Shown here: in pieces, positions 36,520 through 45,590 of the stretch | How positions within the stretch are numbered: the first letter of the stretch is position 1 | How the letters are laid out: every line of letters starts with the position of its first letter | Source of the DNA: Paraburkholderia nodosa | GTDB lineage: Bacteria; Pseudomonadota; Gammaproteobacteria; Burkholderiales; Burkholderiaceae | Length of the DNA: 64,000 bases | Direction of reading: 5' to 3' | Assembly (NCBI RefSeq): GCF_001718195.1 | Contig: NZ_MCNV01000005.1 | Span: 284,062 to 348,061 of the forward strand | Notes under the pieces: model-generated | What the model was told of the DNA's origin: nothing | Seen by the model: the letters and a program-made list of their open reading frames with translations, nothing else | Databases searched by the model: none | Made by a program: the position numbers and the translations under genes

Positions 36520-37241
36520 CGTTGCACTCGCGAAAGGCTCGCACCGGGCGCAAGCGGTTGCGGCGCTGCGCCGTGCACGAAGCGCACCGCGTCGCGCGGG
36601 CCGTGCAGCGTGACGGCGTCCTGCTCCACGCGCAGCCAGTCGCCCTCGGGCAGCCCGATCACGCTCGCATGCGGATTGGCCACGAGATATTCCTCGATAC
36701 GCTGGTTGCGCGTTTCGCCCTGATGCCCGGAGGGCAGCGCGTTCGTGTAATGCGGATTGATCTGAAAGCCGATCAGATCGAGCGCCGCGAAACCGTTCGG
36801 GTCGACGATCGGCATATCGTTAGTCGTGCAGATGGTCGGGCAGGCGAGATTCGCGCCCGCACTCCAGCCGAGGTACCGCACGCCGCCTTTCACGGCTTCG
36901 CGCATCGGATCGAGCAGGCGGCGCGCGCGGCATTGCGCGAGCAACTGGAACGTGTTGCCGCCGCCCACGACGATGAGCTGTGTCTGCGCAAGCGCCGCCT
37001 GCGCTTCGGCAGCGCTCGCGAACGTATGCACCGAGCGCAACGACACGTTCGCAGGCGCAAGCGCGGCGGCGACCTTGGCCGCGTACTCGTCCCACGTCAT
37101 CGTCACGCCCGCGAAGGGCACGAAGAGGGCTTCGGTGGTCTGCCGGCCGCCGCCGGGCGAGAGCTCGCGAATCGCGTCGAGCGCGTGAACGAGATAAGCG
37201 CCGTCGGGGCCGCGCGAGTTGCTCAGAAGCAGGGCGTTCAT
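36516..37241 (-). CDS. pepE: peptidase S51 (dipeptidase E / cyanophycinase-like)
   Basis: 241 residues from ATG 37241 (MNALLLSNSRGPDGAYLVHA). The nucleophile serine lies in LGWSAGANLA, and GGGNTFQLL and INPHYTNA supply the conserved loop and histidine of the S51 family. Dipeptidase E cleaves Asp-X dipeptides and is cytosolic. ATG overlaps the AroM stop, and the gene overlaps the racemase, so all three are translationally coupled. An aspartyl-dipeptide or isoaspartyl role is the standing prediction. Confidence 0.88.
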   Translation of the reverse strand: MNALLLSNSRGPDGAYLVHALDAIRELSPGGGRQTTEALFVPFAGVTMTWDEYAAKVAAALAPANVSLRSVHTFASAAEAQAALAQTQLIVVGGGNTFQLLAQCRARRLLDPMREAVKGGVRYLGWSAGANLACPTICTTNDMPIVDPNGFAALDLIGFQINPHYTNALPSGHQGETRNQRIEEYLVANPHASVIGLPEGDWLRVEQDAVTLHGPRDAVRFVHGAAPQPLAPGASLSRVQR

Positions 37242-37927
37242 TGAAGGACCTCCGCAGTCAGTCGCGCGATGAGCGCGTTGGAAAGGATCACGGGCAAGCC
37301 GCTCGCTTCCTGCACGATCTGGCGATGGCGCTCGACGAAACCCATGCAATCGAGAATCAGCAGTTCGGCGCCTTCGTCGCGCAACTGGCGCGCGGCGGCG
37401 ATCAACTCGCCGGTCTCGTCGGCGTTCCGATACGGCGAGGCGGCGGCGCAGATCGGCGCGCGGTGCAGCCCCGCCCACTTGCGGAACTCGCTGTCGATCT
37501 GGCTCACGAGCGGCACGACAATGCCCACCTGGCGCTCGCCCGCGAGCGCGGCGGCCGCGGGCGGCACGATCCGGTCGGGCTCGATGAGCCACGCGGCGCG
37601 GCCTTCGAGACCGTGGAACTCGCCGGTGCAGAGCACGAGCACCACGTCGCAGCCTTGCGCAGCGAGCGCATCGATCTTCTCCTGCAACACCGCGCGCACG
37701 ACCGGCTTGTCGATGACGACGGACGAGCCGTCAAGCAGGCGCGAAACGAGCGTGGCGTTGCCCGGTTGCGGCGCGTAGTGCACTTCAATGGCTTCGCGCG
37801 TGAGGCCGTCGAGCACGCCCATGTGCACGCGCGGCAGCGCGGCGGGCAAGTGGGCGTCGAGAATGGGCGTGATGTCGGCGCGCGGCGCCTGGCCGATCGT
37901 CAACGTGCCGAGCTTTCGTGTTCTCAT
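37238..37927 (-). CDS. AroM-family protein
   Basis: 229 residues with the AroM opening TLTIGQAPRADITPIL and VLVLCTGEFHGLE and LILDCMGFVERHR, where two cysteines sit in positions like those of racemase-fold enzymes. AroM is found beside aroL in enteric bacteria but has no proven activity. Here it is inside a peptide-utilisation-like operon, which argues for a role in amino acid or peptide metabolism instead of aromatic biosynthesis. It lies 10 bases after the DUF1177 gene. Confidence 0.85.
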   Translation of the reverse strand: MRTRKLGTLTIGQAPRADITPILDAHLPAALPRVHMGVLDGLTREAIEVHYAPQPGNATLVSRLLDGSSVVIDKPVVRAVLQEKIDALAAQGCDVVLVLCTGEFHGLEGRAAWLIEPDRIVPPAAAALAGERQVGIVVPLVSQIDSEFRKWAGLHRAPICAAASPYRNADETGELIAAARQLRDEGAELLILDCMGFVERHRQIVQEASGLPVILSNALIARLTAEVLQ

Positions 37928-37937
37928 GCGGGCCTCC

Positions 37938-38882
37938 TCATCGACCGGGATGACGCACCTTCAGATGCGCGAGCGAGCCATAAAGTTCGAGCAGGCGCGC
38001 ATAGTCCTTCTCTTCGTGGAACGCGCAGGTGCCGCGCCCGAATTCCTTGGCGACCTCCACCGCGAACTTGACCGCGAGCGCGATGTCGCCCTCGTGGCTC
38101 GCGCCCGTGCCGCAGCCCGGCACCACGCTTTGGGTCGTGATCGCCACGCCCACCACGGGTGCGCTCGTCGCGATGGACGGCTGCATGATGCTGTTCAGGT
38201 GATGCACGCCGTTGCCGTACGGCGTGATGTCCTGCGTCGTCACGGGGAAGGTGACCGCGGGCTTGCCGCTCGTCGTCTCCATGATACGGATGAGATCCTC
38301 GGACACGCGCAGGATATAGCCATCCTTCACGGTCGGGGAGATCGCGTAGCCGCTGTGGTTGATGATGCGGTTGCCCTTGGTCGTGTCGATCGAGAGCACG
38401 GCGTCCATCTCGTCCCAGACTTCGTGGGCGTTGACGTCCTCCGTGTCGATGGGCGAGTCCATGAAGTCGACGGGGTCGTGCGGGCGCGTGGGCGCGGTGG
38501 GGCAGACGTGCGTGGTGAGGAACACGTCGCCGGGAAGCGGGTCGCCGTTGCGGCGCATTTGCGCGAGCTTGAGCGCGGCCGCCACGGCGGCGATGGCGCC
38601 GTCTGCATCTGACACGAGACCGATGCGCGAAGGCCGCGCGCCAATGCCGCCGAGCCGCCCGACGATGCCCAGCGTTTTGGCCGTGCCGCCGCGGCGCTTG
38701 CCGTTGTCGCCGGGAATGGCGATCTTGACGAAATCCGTCGTACCCTTCGGGCCCCCGATCTCGGTCACGTCGACGCTCACGCCTTCGTCGGCGAACGGGG
38801 CGAGCAGATCGACTACGGTTTGGCCGCTGGCGTAGCGGCTGTCGAAGGCTTCGAAGACCTGTAGGGTTTGTGCAAGACTCAT
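37938..38882 (-). CDS. DUF1177-family protein
   Basis: 314 residues from ATG 38882 (MSLAQTLQVFEAFDSRYASG); an upstream ATG at 38903 would add seven. The sequence VDVTEIGGPKGTTDFVKIAIPG, HVCPTAPTRPHDPVDFMDSP and HEGDIALAVKFAVEVAKEF matches the DUF1177 family, which has no assigned function. Conserved His, Asp and Cys residues (HVCP, PHDPVDF, VWDEMD) could form a metal or catalytic site. It is followed by AroM and S51 peptidase genes and preceded by an OPT transporter. Confidence 0.85.
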   Translation of the reverse strand: MSLAQTLQVFEAFDSRYASGQTVVDLLAPFADEGVSVDVTEIGGPKGTTDFVKIAIPGDNGKRRGGTAKTLGIVGRLGGIGARPSRIGLVSDADGAIAAVAAALKLAQMRRNGDPLPGDVFLTTHVCPTAPTRPHDPVDFMDSPIDTEDVNAHEVWDEMDAVLSIDTTKGNRIINHSGYAISPTVKDGYILRVSEDLIRIMETTSGKPAVTFPVTTQDITPYGNGVHHLNSIMQPSIATSAPVVGVAITTQSVVPGCGTGASHEGDIALAVKFAVEVAKEFGRGTCAFHEEKDYARLLELYGSLAHLKVRHPGR

Positions 38883-38994
38883 AGGATGGAACTCGGATTG
38901 CAAAGATGATGCGGGGTGAGGAAGCCCACTGCCCGAAGGCGCATGCGCCGCGAGTGAACGCAGCGCGCCGCGTAGGGGCAGGAGGGCGGAATGT

Positions 38995-40644
38995 TCAGCG
39001 CGATTTGATTAGCGAACCGAAGAAGCTGTAGAGTGCGTCGGCGGCGATCACGCCCGCGGCGAACACCTCCATGCTGCTTTTCGCGGCGGGGTTGCGGCGT
39101 TCGATCACTAGCCGGATCGCGATACCCGTCACCACGGCCCAGCCGGCGAGCGGGCTCGCGATCAGCAGGCCGGTGGCGAACAGCACGCCGAGCTGGCGCT
39201 TCGGGCCGCCCGCGAACTGCAACACGGCGCCCACCACGGCCCAGATCAGCAGGGAATGCAGGATGCCGGGGGCCACGCCCGCCTGAATCGTCGAGACATA
39301 GACTTTCGCCACGGGCGGAATCTGGCCGTTCGCAAAGAATGCGTGATGCGCGAGCATCACGACCGGAATGGCGACGACGAACGCGAGCATCGCCGCGATC
39401 AACTGCTGACGGCGGCCGGCCAGTTCGAACTCGGGGTCTTCACCGTGCCCGCGCAGAATGAAGCCCGCCTTCAGGTCGTAACCCATGTCGGCGAAAGCGG
39501 GGCCGGTGGCGGCGGAAAAGCCGCACAGCGTGACGAGCGAAACGGTCGGAAAGCCGATCAGCATGCCGATCAGCAGCGTGATCAGGGCCACCGCAAAGGC
39601 CGGGAACCAGCCCGAGTGCATGGCCGCGATGCCGACGATCAGCTCGTGCACGAAGGCCGCGAGCGCCGCGTAGAAGATGAAGCCCACCAGCATGCCCGGC
39701 GACATGTCGCCCCAGATGCCGCTCAGGAACGCGACCAGCGCGGCAAGACCGATGTAGGCGATCGCCCCGAAGCGCAGCGAACTCGCCACGGTGGGCACGG
39801 CCGCAAGCTGCGAATCGTCACGCGAACCGCGGCGCGCCGCCTTGTTGCCCTTCTGGTCGCGCAGCACGAGGATGCCGACCTGAATGAGCGCGACGAGTCC
39901 CGCGCCGATCATCATGCCGTGCGGAATGTAGGCCTTGTCGATGGCGAAGTGAAAGAGCGGCACGGAATAGCCGCGAATCAAAAAGCCGAGGCCCAGCATG
40001 CCGAGCGCCCAGATATTGCCGATGAAGGCCGTGCCGAACGCCGACATCGGGATGCCGAGTGATGAGCCGATCAGACCGACGCCCACGCCCACGCCGAGCA
40101 GACGCGCCTGCTTGCCGCCTTCGTCGCCGGCCTTGATCGCCTCCGCCGCCGCGACGCCTTGCGGCCACGTGCCCGTTGCCGGGAACACGCTGGTGCCGAA
40201 CATGCGGTACAGCATGTAGCCGTCGAGCAGCATGCCGAGCGCGACGCCCGCGAACATCGGCAGCACGAGGTCTTCGCGGCCGAACAGGAAGGGAATGGCA
40301 ATCGGCAGCAAAAGACTGTTGGCCGCGCCGAACGTTGCGGCGGAGATGGCGCTTTGCGCCAGGTTCTGCACGTGCACGGAACGATAGGCGCCGAAAAAGC
40401 GCAAGGGCACGCGCGCGCAGATCATCGCGGCCAGCGCGCCGACGATCGCCGTGTTGGGCGTCACGCCCACTTTGACCAGCAGCTCGATGCCGATGATCGC
40501 GCCAAGCACGCTCAGCACGGCGAGCAGCAGCAAATTGGCGGGCGAGAGGGCCATGGGGTGCGCCTGCGGCGCGCGCTGCGCGCCGCAGCTCGCGGGCGCT
40601 CCCGCGCCGGGTGGCTGATGGTCAGGCGAATGCGAAGCATGCAT
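38995..40644 (-). CDS. OPT-family oligopeptide/siderophore transporter
   Basis: 549 residues from ATG 40644, shorter than fungal OPTs but usual for bacterial ones. At least 12 hydrophobic segments are visible, from ALSPANLLLLAVLSVLGAII to the C-terminal ADALYSFFGSLIKSR. Blocks such as GTWPQGVAAAEAI and GFPTVSLVTLCGFSAATGPAFADMGYDLKAG are characteristic. OPT proteins are proton-coupled importers of small peptides, modified peptides or metal chelates. It belongs to the operon 41603-35869 and would supply the peptide for the S51 peptidase and racemase. Confidence 0.9.
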   Translation of the reverse strand: MHASHSPDHQPPGAGAPASCGAQRAPQAHPMALSPANLLLLAVLSVLGAIIGIELLVKVGVTPNTAIVGALAAMICARVPLRFFGAYRSVHVQNLAQSAISAATFGAANSLLLPIAIPFLFGREDLVLPMFAGVALGMLLDGYMLYRMFGTSVFPATGTWPQGVAAAEAIKAGDEGGKQARLLGVGVGVGLIGSSLGIPMSAFGTAFIGNIWALGMLGLGFLIRGYSVPLFHFAIDKAYIPHGMMIGAGLVALIQVGILVLRDQKGNKAARRGSRDDSQLAAVPTVASSLRFGAIAYIGLAALVAFLSGIWGDMSPGMLVGFIFYAALAAFVHELIVGIAAMHSGWFPAFAVALITLLIGMLIGFPTVSLVTLCGFSAATGPAFADMGYDLKAGFILRGHGEDPEFELAGRRQQLIAAMLAFVVAIPVVMLAHHAFFANGQIPPVAKVYVSTIQAGVAPGILHSLLIWAVVGAVLQFAGGPKRQLGVLFATGLLIASPLAGWAVVTGIAIRLVIERRNPAAKSSMEVFAAGVIAADALYSFFGSLIKSR

Positions 40645-40745
40645 GAGTGGTCTCGTCAAAAACGCGCCGATGACTCGACGCGGGTGGCGGATGCTGCGGA
40701 TTGGAATGAGCGGGCGCGCGGGGGGCGCCCCTTGATTGACTGCAT

Positions 40746-41603
40746 TCAGCGCCGGTTTTTCGGCGTGGAATTCGTGGGAAAGGCGCTCCAGTACGGGTCG
40801 CCCAGCGAGCGGCCGATCGTGCGCGCCTGCTCCCGAACGGCTTCGCCGAGCGCCACGAGTGCCGCATCGTCCTGCGCGCCCGCGGGGAAGCTCAGGCAAA
40901 ACGACAGGCATTCGCCGCTCGACGGGTCGGCGATCGAGCAGCCCACGGAGCACACGCCGTAGAGCGCTTCGTTCTGCGCCAGCGCATAGCCGCGCGAGCG
41001 TGTGAGCGCGACTTCGTCGAGCAGGGCGTCGAGCGTGGCGGGCCCGCGCGCCGGGGCGCGGGAGTCGCTGAAAGGCGCATCGGCGCCGATATCCGCGGCG
41101 TTGGCGTTCACGGTCTGCGCGCCCTCCGGGCGCAAGCCTTGCGGGAAACGCGCGCGGATCTGCTCGTCCGTTTCGCGGGCAAGCAGCGCGCGGCCCGTGG
41201 AGGTCGCCCACGAGGCCGAGCGGTGGCCGGGGTTCGTCATCGCGCGAAAGGCGAGGGAACCCGGTCGCACGCGCAGCACCACCACGTCATTGCCTTCGAG
41301 CACCGAAACGTAGCCCGTATGCCCAAAACGCTCGCCGAGCGTTTCGAGCGCCAGCGCGCACATGTCGATCAGCGCGCTGGACGAGCGCACGAGATGGCTC
41401 AGTTCGAGCAGGAGCATCGAGGGCCGGTAGGCGAGCGATTTCTTGTCGCGCTCCAGCAGCCCGGCTTCGCTCATTTGCTTGAGGACCCGCGAGGCGGAAC
41501 TTTTTGGCATGCCTAACTGATCGACGAGGTCGATCATCGACATCTCGCGCTGCTCGCGCGCCATCAGGCGCAGAACGCTCGTTGCTGTTTCGAGAATGCT
41601 CAT
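40746..41603 (-). CDS. IclR-family transcriptional regulator
   Basis: 285 residues. An N-terminal winged helix (LETATSVLRLMAREQREMSMIDLVDQLGMPKSSASRVLKQM) is followed by an IclR effector domain with GYVSVLEGNDVVVLRVRPGS and ALLARETDEQIRARFP. Gene order and orientation place it at the head of the OPT/DUF1177 operon. Two 28-bp inverted operators in the 513-bp region between it and the porin gene are consistent with control of both transcripts. Confidence 0.9.
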   Translation of the reverse strand: MSILETATSVLRLMAREQREMSMIDLVDQLGMPKSSASRVLKQMSEAGLLERDKKSLAYRPSMLLLELSHLVRSSSALIDMCALALETLGERFGHTGYVSVLEGNDVVVLRVRPGSLAFRAMTNPGHRSASWATSTGRALLARETDEQIRARFPQGLRPEGAQTVNANAADIGADAPFSDSRAPARGPATLDALLDEVALTRSRGYALAQNEALYGVCSVGCSIADPSSGECLSFCLSFPAGAQDDAALVALGEAVREQARTIGRSLGDPYWSAFPTNSTPKNRR

Positions 41604-41656
41604 CCGTGCCTCACTCGTTCGTCGCTTGCTGCTGCATTATCGTTGCCTCTTTACTA

Positions 41657-41684
41657 TGGTTCCATTTTGCGGAACCGAGTTCCA
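41657..41684 (-). promoter_or_regulatory. IclR-type operator, site 1
   Basis: Read on the minus strand the site is TGGAAC-TCGGTTCC-GCAAAAT-GGAACCA, containing GGTTCC-N7-GGAACC and a TGGAA half-site. It is the inverted counterpart of the site at 41825 and lies about 55 bases upstream of the IclR start codon. Confidence 0.65.
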
Positions 41685-41784
41685 ATTGCTCGAATATCGT
41701 AACGAAGGAAAGGCAGCCCGGAAAGCGTTTCAAAAATAATTTGTGCTCCAAACCACATGACCCCGGCAGCTGCATCAAAACGTT

Positions 41785-41813
41785 TTTTTGCGACGCCAAC
41801 TAGCGCTTAGAAT
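41785..41813 (+). promoter_or_regulatory. candidate promoter of the porin gene
   Basis: Weak -35 TTTTTG at 41785-41790 and TAGAAT -10 at 41808-41813 with a 17-base spacer. The operator at 41825 begins just downstream, around the expected transcription start, a typical repressor position. The 5' leader would be about 300 bases long. Confidence 0.4.
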
Positions 41814-41824
41814 AAATTTCAATC

Positions 41825-41852
41825 TGGAACGCGGTTCCAAAATACGGAACCA
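41825..41852 (+). promoter_or_regulatory. IclR-type operator, site 2
   Basis: TGGAAC-GCGGTTCC-AAAATAC-GGAACCA: the TGGAAC-GCG-GTTCCA palindrome overlaps GGTTCC-N7-GGAACC. The same 28-base pattern occurs in opposite orientation at 41657-41684. Confidence 0.68.
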
Positions 41853-42116
41853 AACAACGAGGAAGCTTCTGTGAACGTGCATTGCAGGCGTTGAAAATCC
41901 GGCGGCATCGGTCACGCTGAAAAAGGCACGCCTGAGGGACGGCCAAAGCATCGGTTCTGATCCATGCGCGGGGTGACAACCACCGCGCGGGTGGCACTCG
42001 TCCCTTGCATCGCGCAACGTCGCCTTCGCCGACCAGGAACATGTTTGAAACACAGATTCATTGATTAGTACTACCAATATTTTTAATCAGACCACTACTG
42101 AAGAAGGGGTAAAAGG

Positions 42117-43289
42117 ATGTTGAAGAAGTTCGCATTGGCAGGCGGTGTCGCCATGTCGGTACTCGGCACGCAGCCGGCGCACGCACAAGGCTCCATGATC
42201 CTGTACGGCATCATCGACGAGGGCTTGACGTACACGAGCAACCAGAAGGGCTCGTCGGCGGTTCAGCTTCAATCCGGCAAGCTGGGCGGAAGCCGTTGGG
42301 GTTTGAAGGGCGAGGAAGCGCTGGGCAACGGGCTGAGCGCCATCTTCAATCTGGAAAACGGCTTCAACGCGACCAACGGCACCAATAGCGCGGGACGCAT
42401 GTTCGCGCGCACCGCCATTGTCGGCTTGAGCCAGAAGGGCATGGGCACGGTGACGTTCGGCCGCCAGACCGACTCGCTCGCGGATATCGTCGCGCCGTTC
42501 TTCGGCTCGGGCTACTGGACCCCGGCGACGCATATCGGCGATAACGACGACATGAACTGGTACTTCCGCGTCAACAACTCGGTGAAGCTCACGACCGAGA
42601 CGATTTCCGGCTTCAAGTTCTCCAGCATCTACGGCTTCAGCAACCAGGCCGGCGCGTTCGCCAACAACCGCGAATGGTCGGCGGCCGCGAGCTATGCAAA
42701 CGGGCCGCTCTCGTTCGGCGCGGGCTACATGCTGATGAATCATCCGAATTCGACGTCGAACACGAGCGGCGCGCTGGGTGGCGCGTCGTCATCGAACGGC
42801 GACGACTACGGCACCGCATTTTTCTATGGCCTGGACGGCGGCGTGGCGCGGCAGCAGGTGGTGGGGACCGGGGTGGGCTATGTCGTCGGCGCGGCGCAGT
42901 TCGGCCTTGGCTACAGCAACGTGCAACTCGACTACAACGACGGCGCGCAGCGCAAGCTCAACAATCTCGACGCGAACCTGCGCTACCGCGTGAGCGCGCC
43001 ACTTTCCCTGATCGCCGACTACACGTTCACGTTTGGCACTGCCGACCACGTGGCCGGTTCGAGCGAGCATCTGAAGCCGCGCTGGCATCAGTTGACGCTC
43101 GGCGTGGACTATGCGATGAGCAAACGCACGGAGTTCTATGCATCGGCCGAGTATCAGCTCGCCGCGGGGGAAGCATCGATCGCTGTGGGCAACACGCTCC
43201 AGAAGTTCGCCTACATCCAGTCCTCGGGCGGCCCCTCGTCGAGCCCTTCGCAGGTCGCGGTGTCCGTTGGCATTCGCCACAAGTTCTGA
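42117..43289 (+). CDS. trimeric outer-membrane porin (Gram-negative porin, OmpC/Omp32 type)
   Basis: 390 residues with a Sec signal peptide ending AHA (about residue 23). The mature N-terminus GSMILYGIIDEGLTYTSNQ and SRWGLKGEEALGNGLSAIFNLENGF follow the Burkholderia general porin pattern, and the protein ends SVGIRHKF with the terminal phenylalanine needed for outer-membrane insertion. It forms a 16-strand diffusion channel. It is divergent from the IclR/OPT operon and shares the operator region, so it may be the outer-membrane entry for the OPT substrate. Confidence 0.92.
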   Translation: MLKKFALAGGVAMSVLGTQPAHAQGSMILYGIIDEGLTYTSNQKGSSAVQLQSGKLGGSRWGLKGEEALGNGLSAIFNLENGFNATNGTNSAGRMFARTAIVGLSQKGMGTVTFGRQTDSLADIVAPFFGSGYWTPATHIGDNDDMNWYFRVNNSVKLTTETISGFKFSSIYGFSNQAGAFANNREWSAAASYANGPLSFGAGYMLMNHPNSTSNTSGALGGASSSNGDDYGTAFFYGLDGGVARQQVVGTGVGYVVGAAQFGLGYSNVQLDYNDGAQRKLNNLDANLRYRVSAPLSLIADYTFTFGTADHVAGSSEHLKPRWHQLTLGVDYAMSKRTEFYASAEYQLAAGEASIAVGNTLQKFAYIQSSGGPSSSPSQVAVSVGIRHKF

Positions 43290-43296
43290 GCGGTTC

Positions 43297-43326
43297 GCGC
43301 AAGCCGATGCCGCTCATCGCTTGCGC
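43297..43326 (+). terminator. hairpin after the porin gene
   Basis: GCGCAAGC at 43297-43304 pairs with GCTTGCGC at 43319-43326, with a 14-base loop, seven bases after the porin stop. No U-tract follows, so its terminator activity is uncertain. Confidence 0.4.
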
Positions 43327-43564
43327 GTGGCGGCGCGCGGCGTTCCACGCTTCGCGCGCGCAACGTCTGGCCGGACGTGGCTTGCCAGCAATTGTTCGAA
43401 CCAGTCGGCAAACACCAGAATGGGGTCCCCGTGATTTTCATGCCGTTGACCGGGTTAGCGGGCTCCAGACCTGACAAGGTTTTGCGGTCTATCCCTTTAT
43501 AAAGTCTCCGTAGAATCAAGAGCTTGCTGTTTGTCTTCCCCGGAGGCCCGCAGTGCCTCGCCCC

Positions 43565-44495
43565 CAATTGTCAAGGCGGTATTGTTGGCATAGTCTGAGT
43601 GGTTCCCCTTTCGGCTGCGGAGCGGACGGCGATGGAACACTGGCGGCAGACCTATCTCGGGATGCGGTCCATCCCGCACACGCTCAACGAGTTCGAGTTC
43701 GCCACGTTCTTCACGTTTTCCGCGAAGGAATGCGCGTTAATCAATGCCCGTCGCCGACACGTCTACCGCTTCGCGCTGGCGCTGCACATTGGTTTCGTGC
43801 GCATGACCGGTCGCACGCTCGATCCTTGCCGGTACGTGCCACGTAATCTCTGGCAGCACCTGGAGCAACAGCTTCAGCATTGAATCGCCCGATCTCGGAA
43901 CTATGACGTCGCTGTACGACGGCCATACCGACACGCTGGTCGAACATCAGGCCTGCGCATACCAGGCGCTCGGCTTCGGCCTCATGACCGAACACCAACG
44001 CCGCTATATGATGCGCTGGCTCAAAGCCGCGCTCTCGGGCCGGCAAGATCGTAATGGTCTGCTGCACGAACTCAAATGCTGGCTCTAGGAACACCGGATC
44101 CTGTTGCCGCGCGATCGCACCTTGCGGGAACTGATCGAGCAGGCCATCCGGGACGTCGAAACCACGCTCACGGGCGGCCTTACGCAGGCCCTTGGCGAGC
44201 CACACTGGATCGTTGGGGCAAGCTGCTGCCGAAGCCCCATGGCGAGGCATCGAGCCTGCAGCAATGGCTGTGGTCGGTGCCGCTGCGCAATTCGACGCGA
44301 CAGATGAGCGAACTCTTGCGCAAGCTCGACTATCTGGTCGAGCTCGGTGTACGGGTGCAGTGGCCCGACACATGCAACGAAGCTACCCGACAGCTGGCGC
44401 ACGAATGTGCTACGCGAATGGAACAACGCGGGCCGCAAACAAACTATCGCGCTCTGCTATATCGAAAGGAGCAAGGTCTCGTCCCGACAAATTGA
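43565..44495 (+). pseudogene. Tn3-family transposase N-terminal region (DUF4158-like), degraded
   Basis: Fragments in shifting frames give LNEFEFATFFTFSAKECALI, RFALALHIGFVRMTGRTLDP and YVPRNLWQHLEQQLQ (DUF4158-like N-terminus of TnpA), then YDGHTDTLVEHQACAYQALG and MTEHQRRYMMRWLKAAL, WL followed by an in-frame stop, PRDRTLRELIEQAIRDVE, a frameshift and QQWLWSVPLRNSTRQMSELL. At least two stops or frameshifts interrupt it. The DDE catalytic domain, resolvase and terminal repeats are not seen. Relic of a Tn3-like transposon. Confidence 0.65.
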
Positions 44496-44674
44496 TGTAA
44501 TCCTCATCCCGCAACACCCGTGTATGACGAACGGCGAACTTTCCCGTGACGCCGCGATCTACGTCCCCCCGCTTGCACCCTCTCGATCTTCATCCCATCC
44601 TCCGCACCATCTTCGGGCGCGGAAATTCCCGATTGCGCGTCGAATTTTTTTCCAGTTGCGCCGCATTTTTTTGA

Positions 44675-44698
44675 TTGTGCATTATGCGTTGTGCACAA
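44675..44698. promoter_or_regulatory. candidate GntR operator and promoter
   Basis: TTGTGCA occurs at 44675-44681 and again at 44689-44695 within the perfect palindrome TTGTGCACAA (44689-44698); TTGTGCA-N10-TGCACAA forms a longer inverted repeat. FCD-type GntR proteins recognise T-N-G-T...A-C-N-A palindromes. A -35-like TTGATT (44671-44676) is 17 bases from CACAAT (44694-44699), so the site would cover the promoter of the importer operon. A FCD GntR gene lies at its end (48865). Confidence 0.5.
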
Positions 44699-44732
44699 TA
44701 CAAACGCACACCACGTACCGATGGGGATGTCC

Positions 44733-45590
44733 ATGAGTCTCTTTGCGTTTGCCTCTGCGCCAGCAGTGGGTGCAATCGATACGACGCGCGCGTCGGGTAC
44801 GGACCGCCTGAAGGTCCAGCAACTCAGTCATGCATTTCGGACTGCCGATGGTGTTGACGTGCCGATCTTCGAGCGCCTCGACTTCAGCGTGAAGGGCGGC
44901 GAGATCGTGTCGATCGTCGGTCGCAGCGGCGCCGGCAAGAGCACGCTGTTCAATCTCGTTTCTGGGCTGATCCATCCGCAATCGGGCCATGTCAGCGTGG
45001 GTGCGCGAGAAGATGGGAGCGCGGGCCGCATCGCCTACATGCTGCAAAAGGATCTGCTGATGCCGTGGCGCACGGTATTGCAGAACGCGGTGCTCGGTAT
45101 CGAGCTGTATCGCAGGGTCAAAGCGGCTGATTACGAACGCGCGCACCAGATGCTGTCGCGTTACGGCCTGGGAGCCGTGGCCGACGCCTATCCGCATTCA
45201 CTTTCCGGCGGCATGCGACAGCGCGTGGCGCTGACGCGCACGCTGCTCGTCGATCCTACACTGGTGCTGCTCGACGAGCCGTTTTCAGCGCTCGACTATG
45301 AAACACGGCTCGCACTCGAAGACGATGTGATGGCGCTGCGTGATCAAAGCGGCACGAGCGTCGTGCTCGTCACACACGATATCGAGGAGGCAATCGCTGT
45401 AAGCGACCGCGTGATCCTGCTGGGCGGCCGCCCAGCGCGCATCGAAGACGACATCGACGTGCGCCTCACCACGCACGGCCCGCGCACTGCCGTGTCGGCG
45501 CGCGAGGCGCCCGAATTCCGCACCTTCCATTCACGCGTCTGGAACGGACTGCGCAGCCATACCATCCAGCACTCGGGAGCCACGGCATGA
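44733..45590 (+). CDS. ABC transporter ATP-binding protein (NitT/TauT family)
   Basis: 285 residues from ATG 44733, with GGGGA at 44723-44727 as ribosome binding site; ATG 44721 or 44691 are alternatives. Walker A GRSGAGKST, a Q-loop in LQKDLLMPWRT, signature LSGGMRQRVALTRTL, Walker B LVLLDEPFSALDYE and H-loop VTHDIEEA are intact. First gene of an importer-amidase operon; overlaps the permease start by ATGA. Confidence 0.92.
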   Translation: MSLFAFASAPAVGAIDTTRASGTDRLKVQQLSHAFRTADGVDVPIFERLDFSVKGGEIVSIVGRSGAGKSTLFNLVSGLIHPQSGHVSVGAREDGSAGRIAYMLQKDLLMPWRTVLQNAVLGIELYRRVKAADYERAHQMLSRYGLGAVADAYPHSLSGGMRQRVALTRTLLVDPTLVLLDEPFSALDYETRLALEDDVMALRDQSGTSVVLVTHDIEEAIAVSDRVILLGGRPARIEDDIDVRLTTHGPRTAVSAREAPEFRTFHSRVWNGLRSHTIQHSGATA

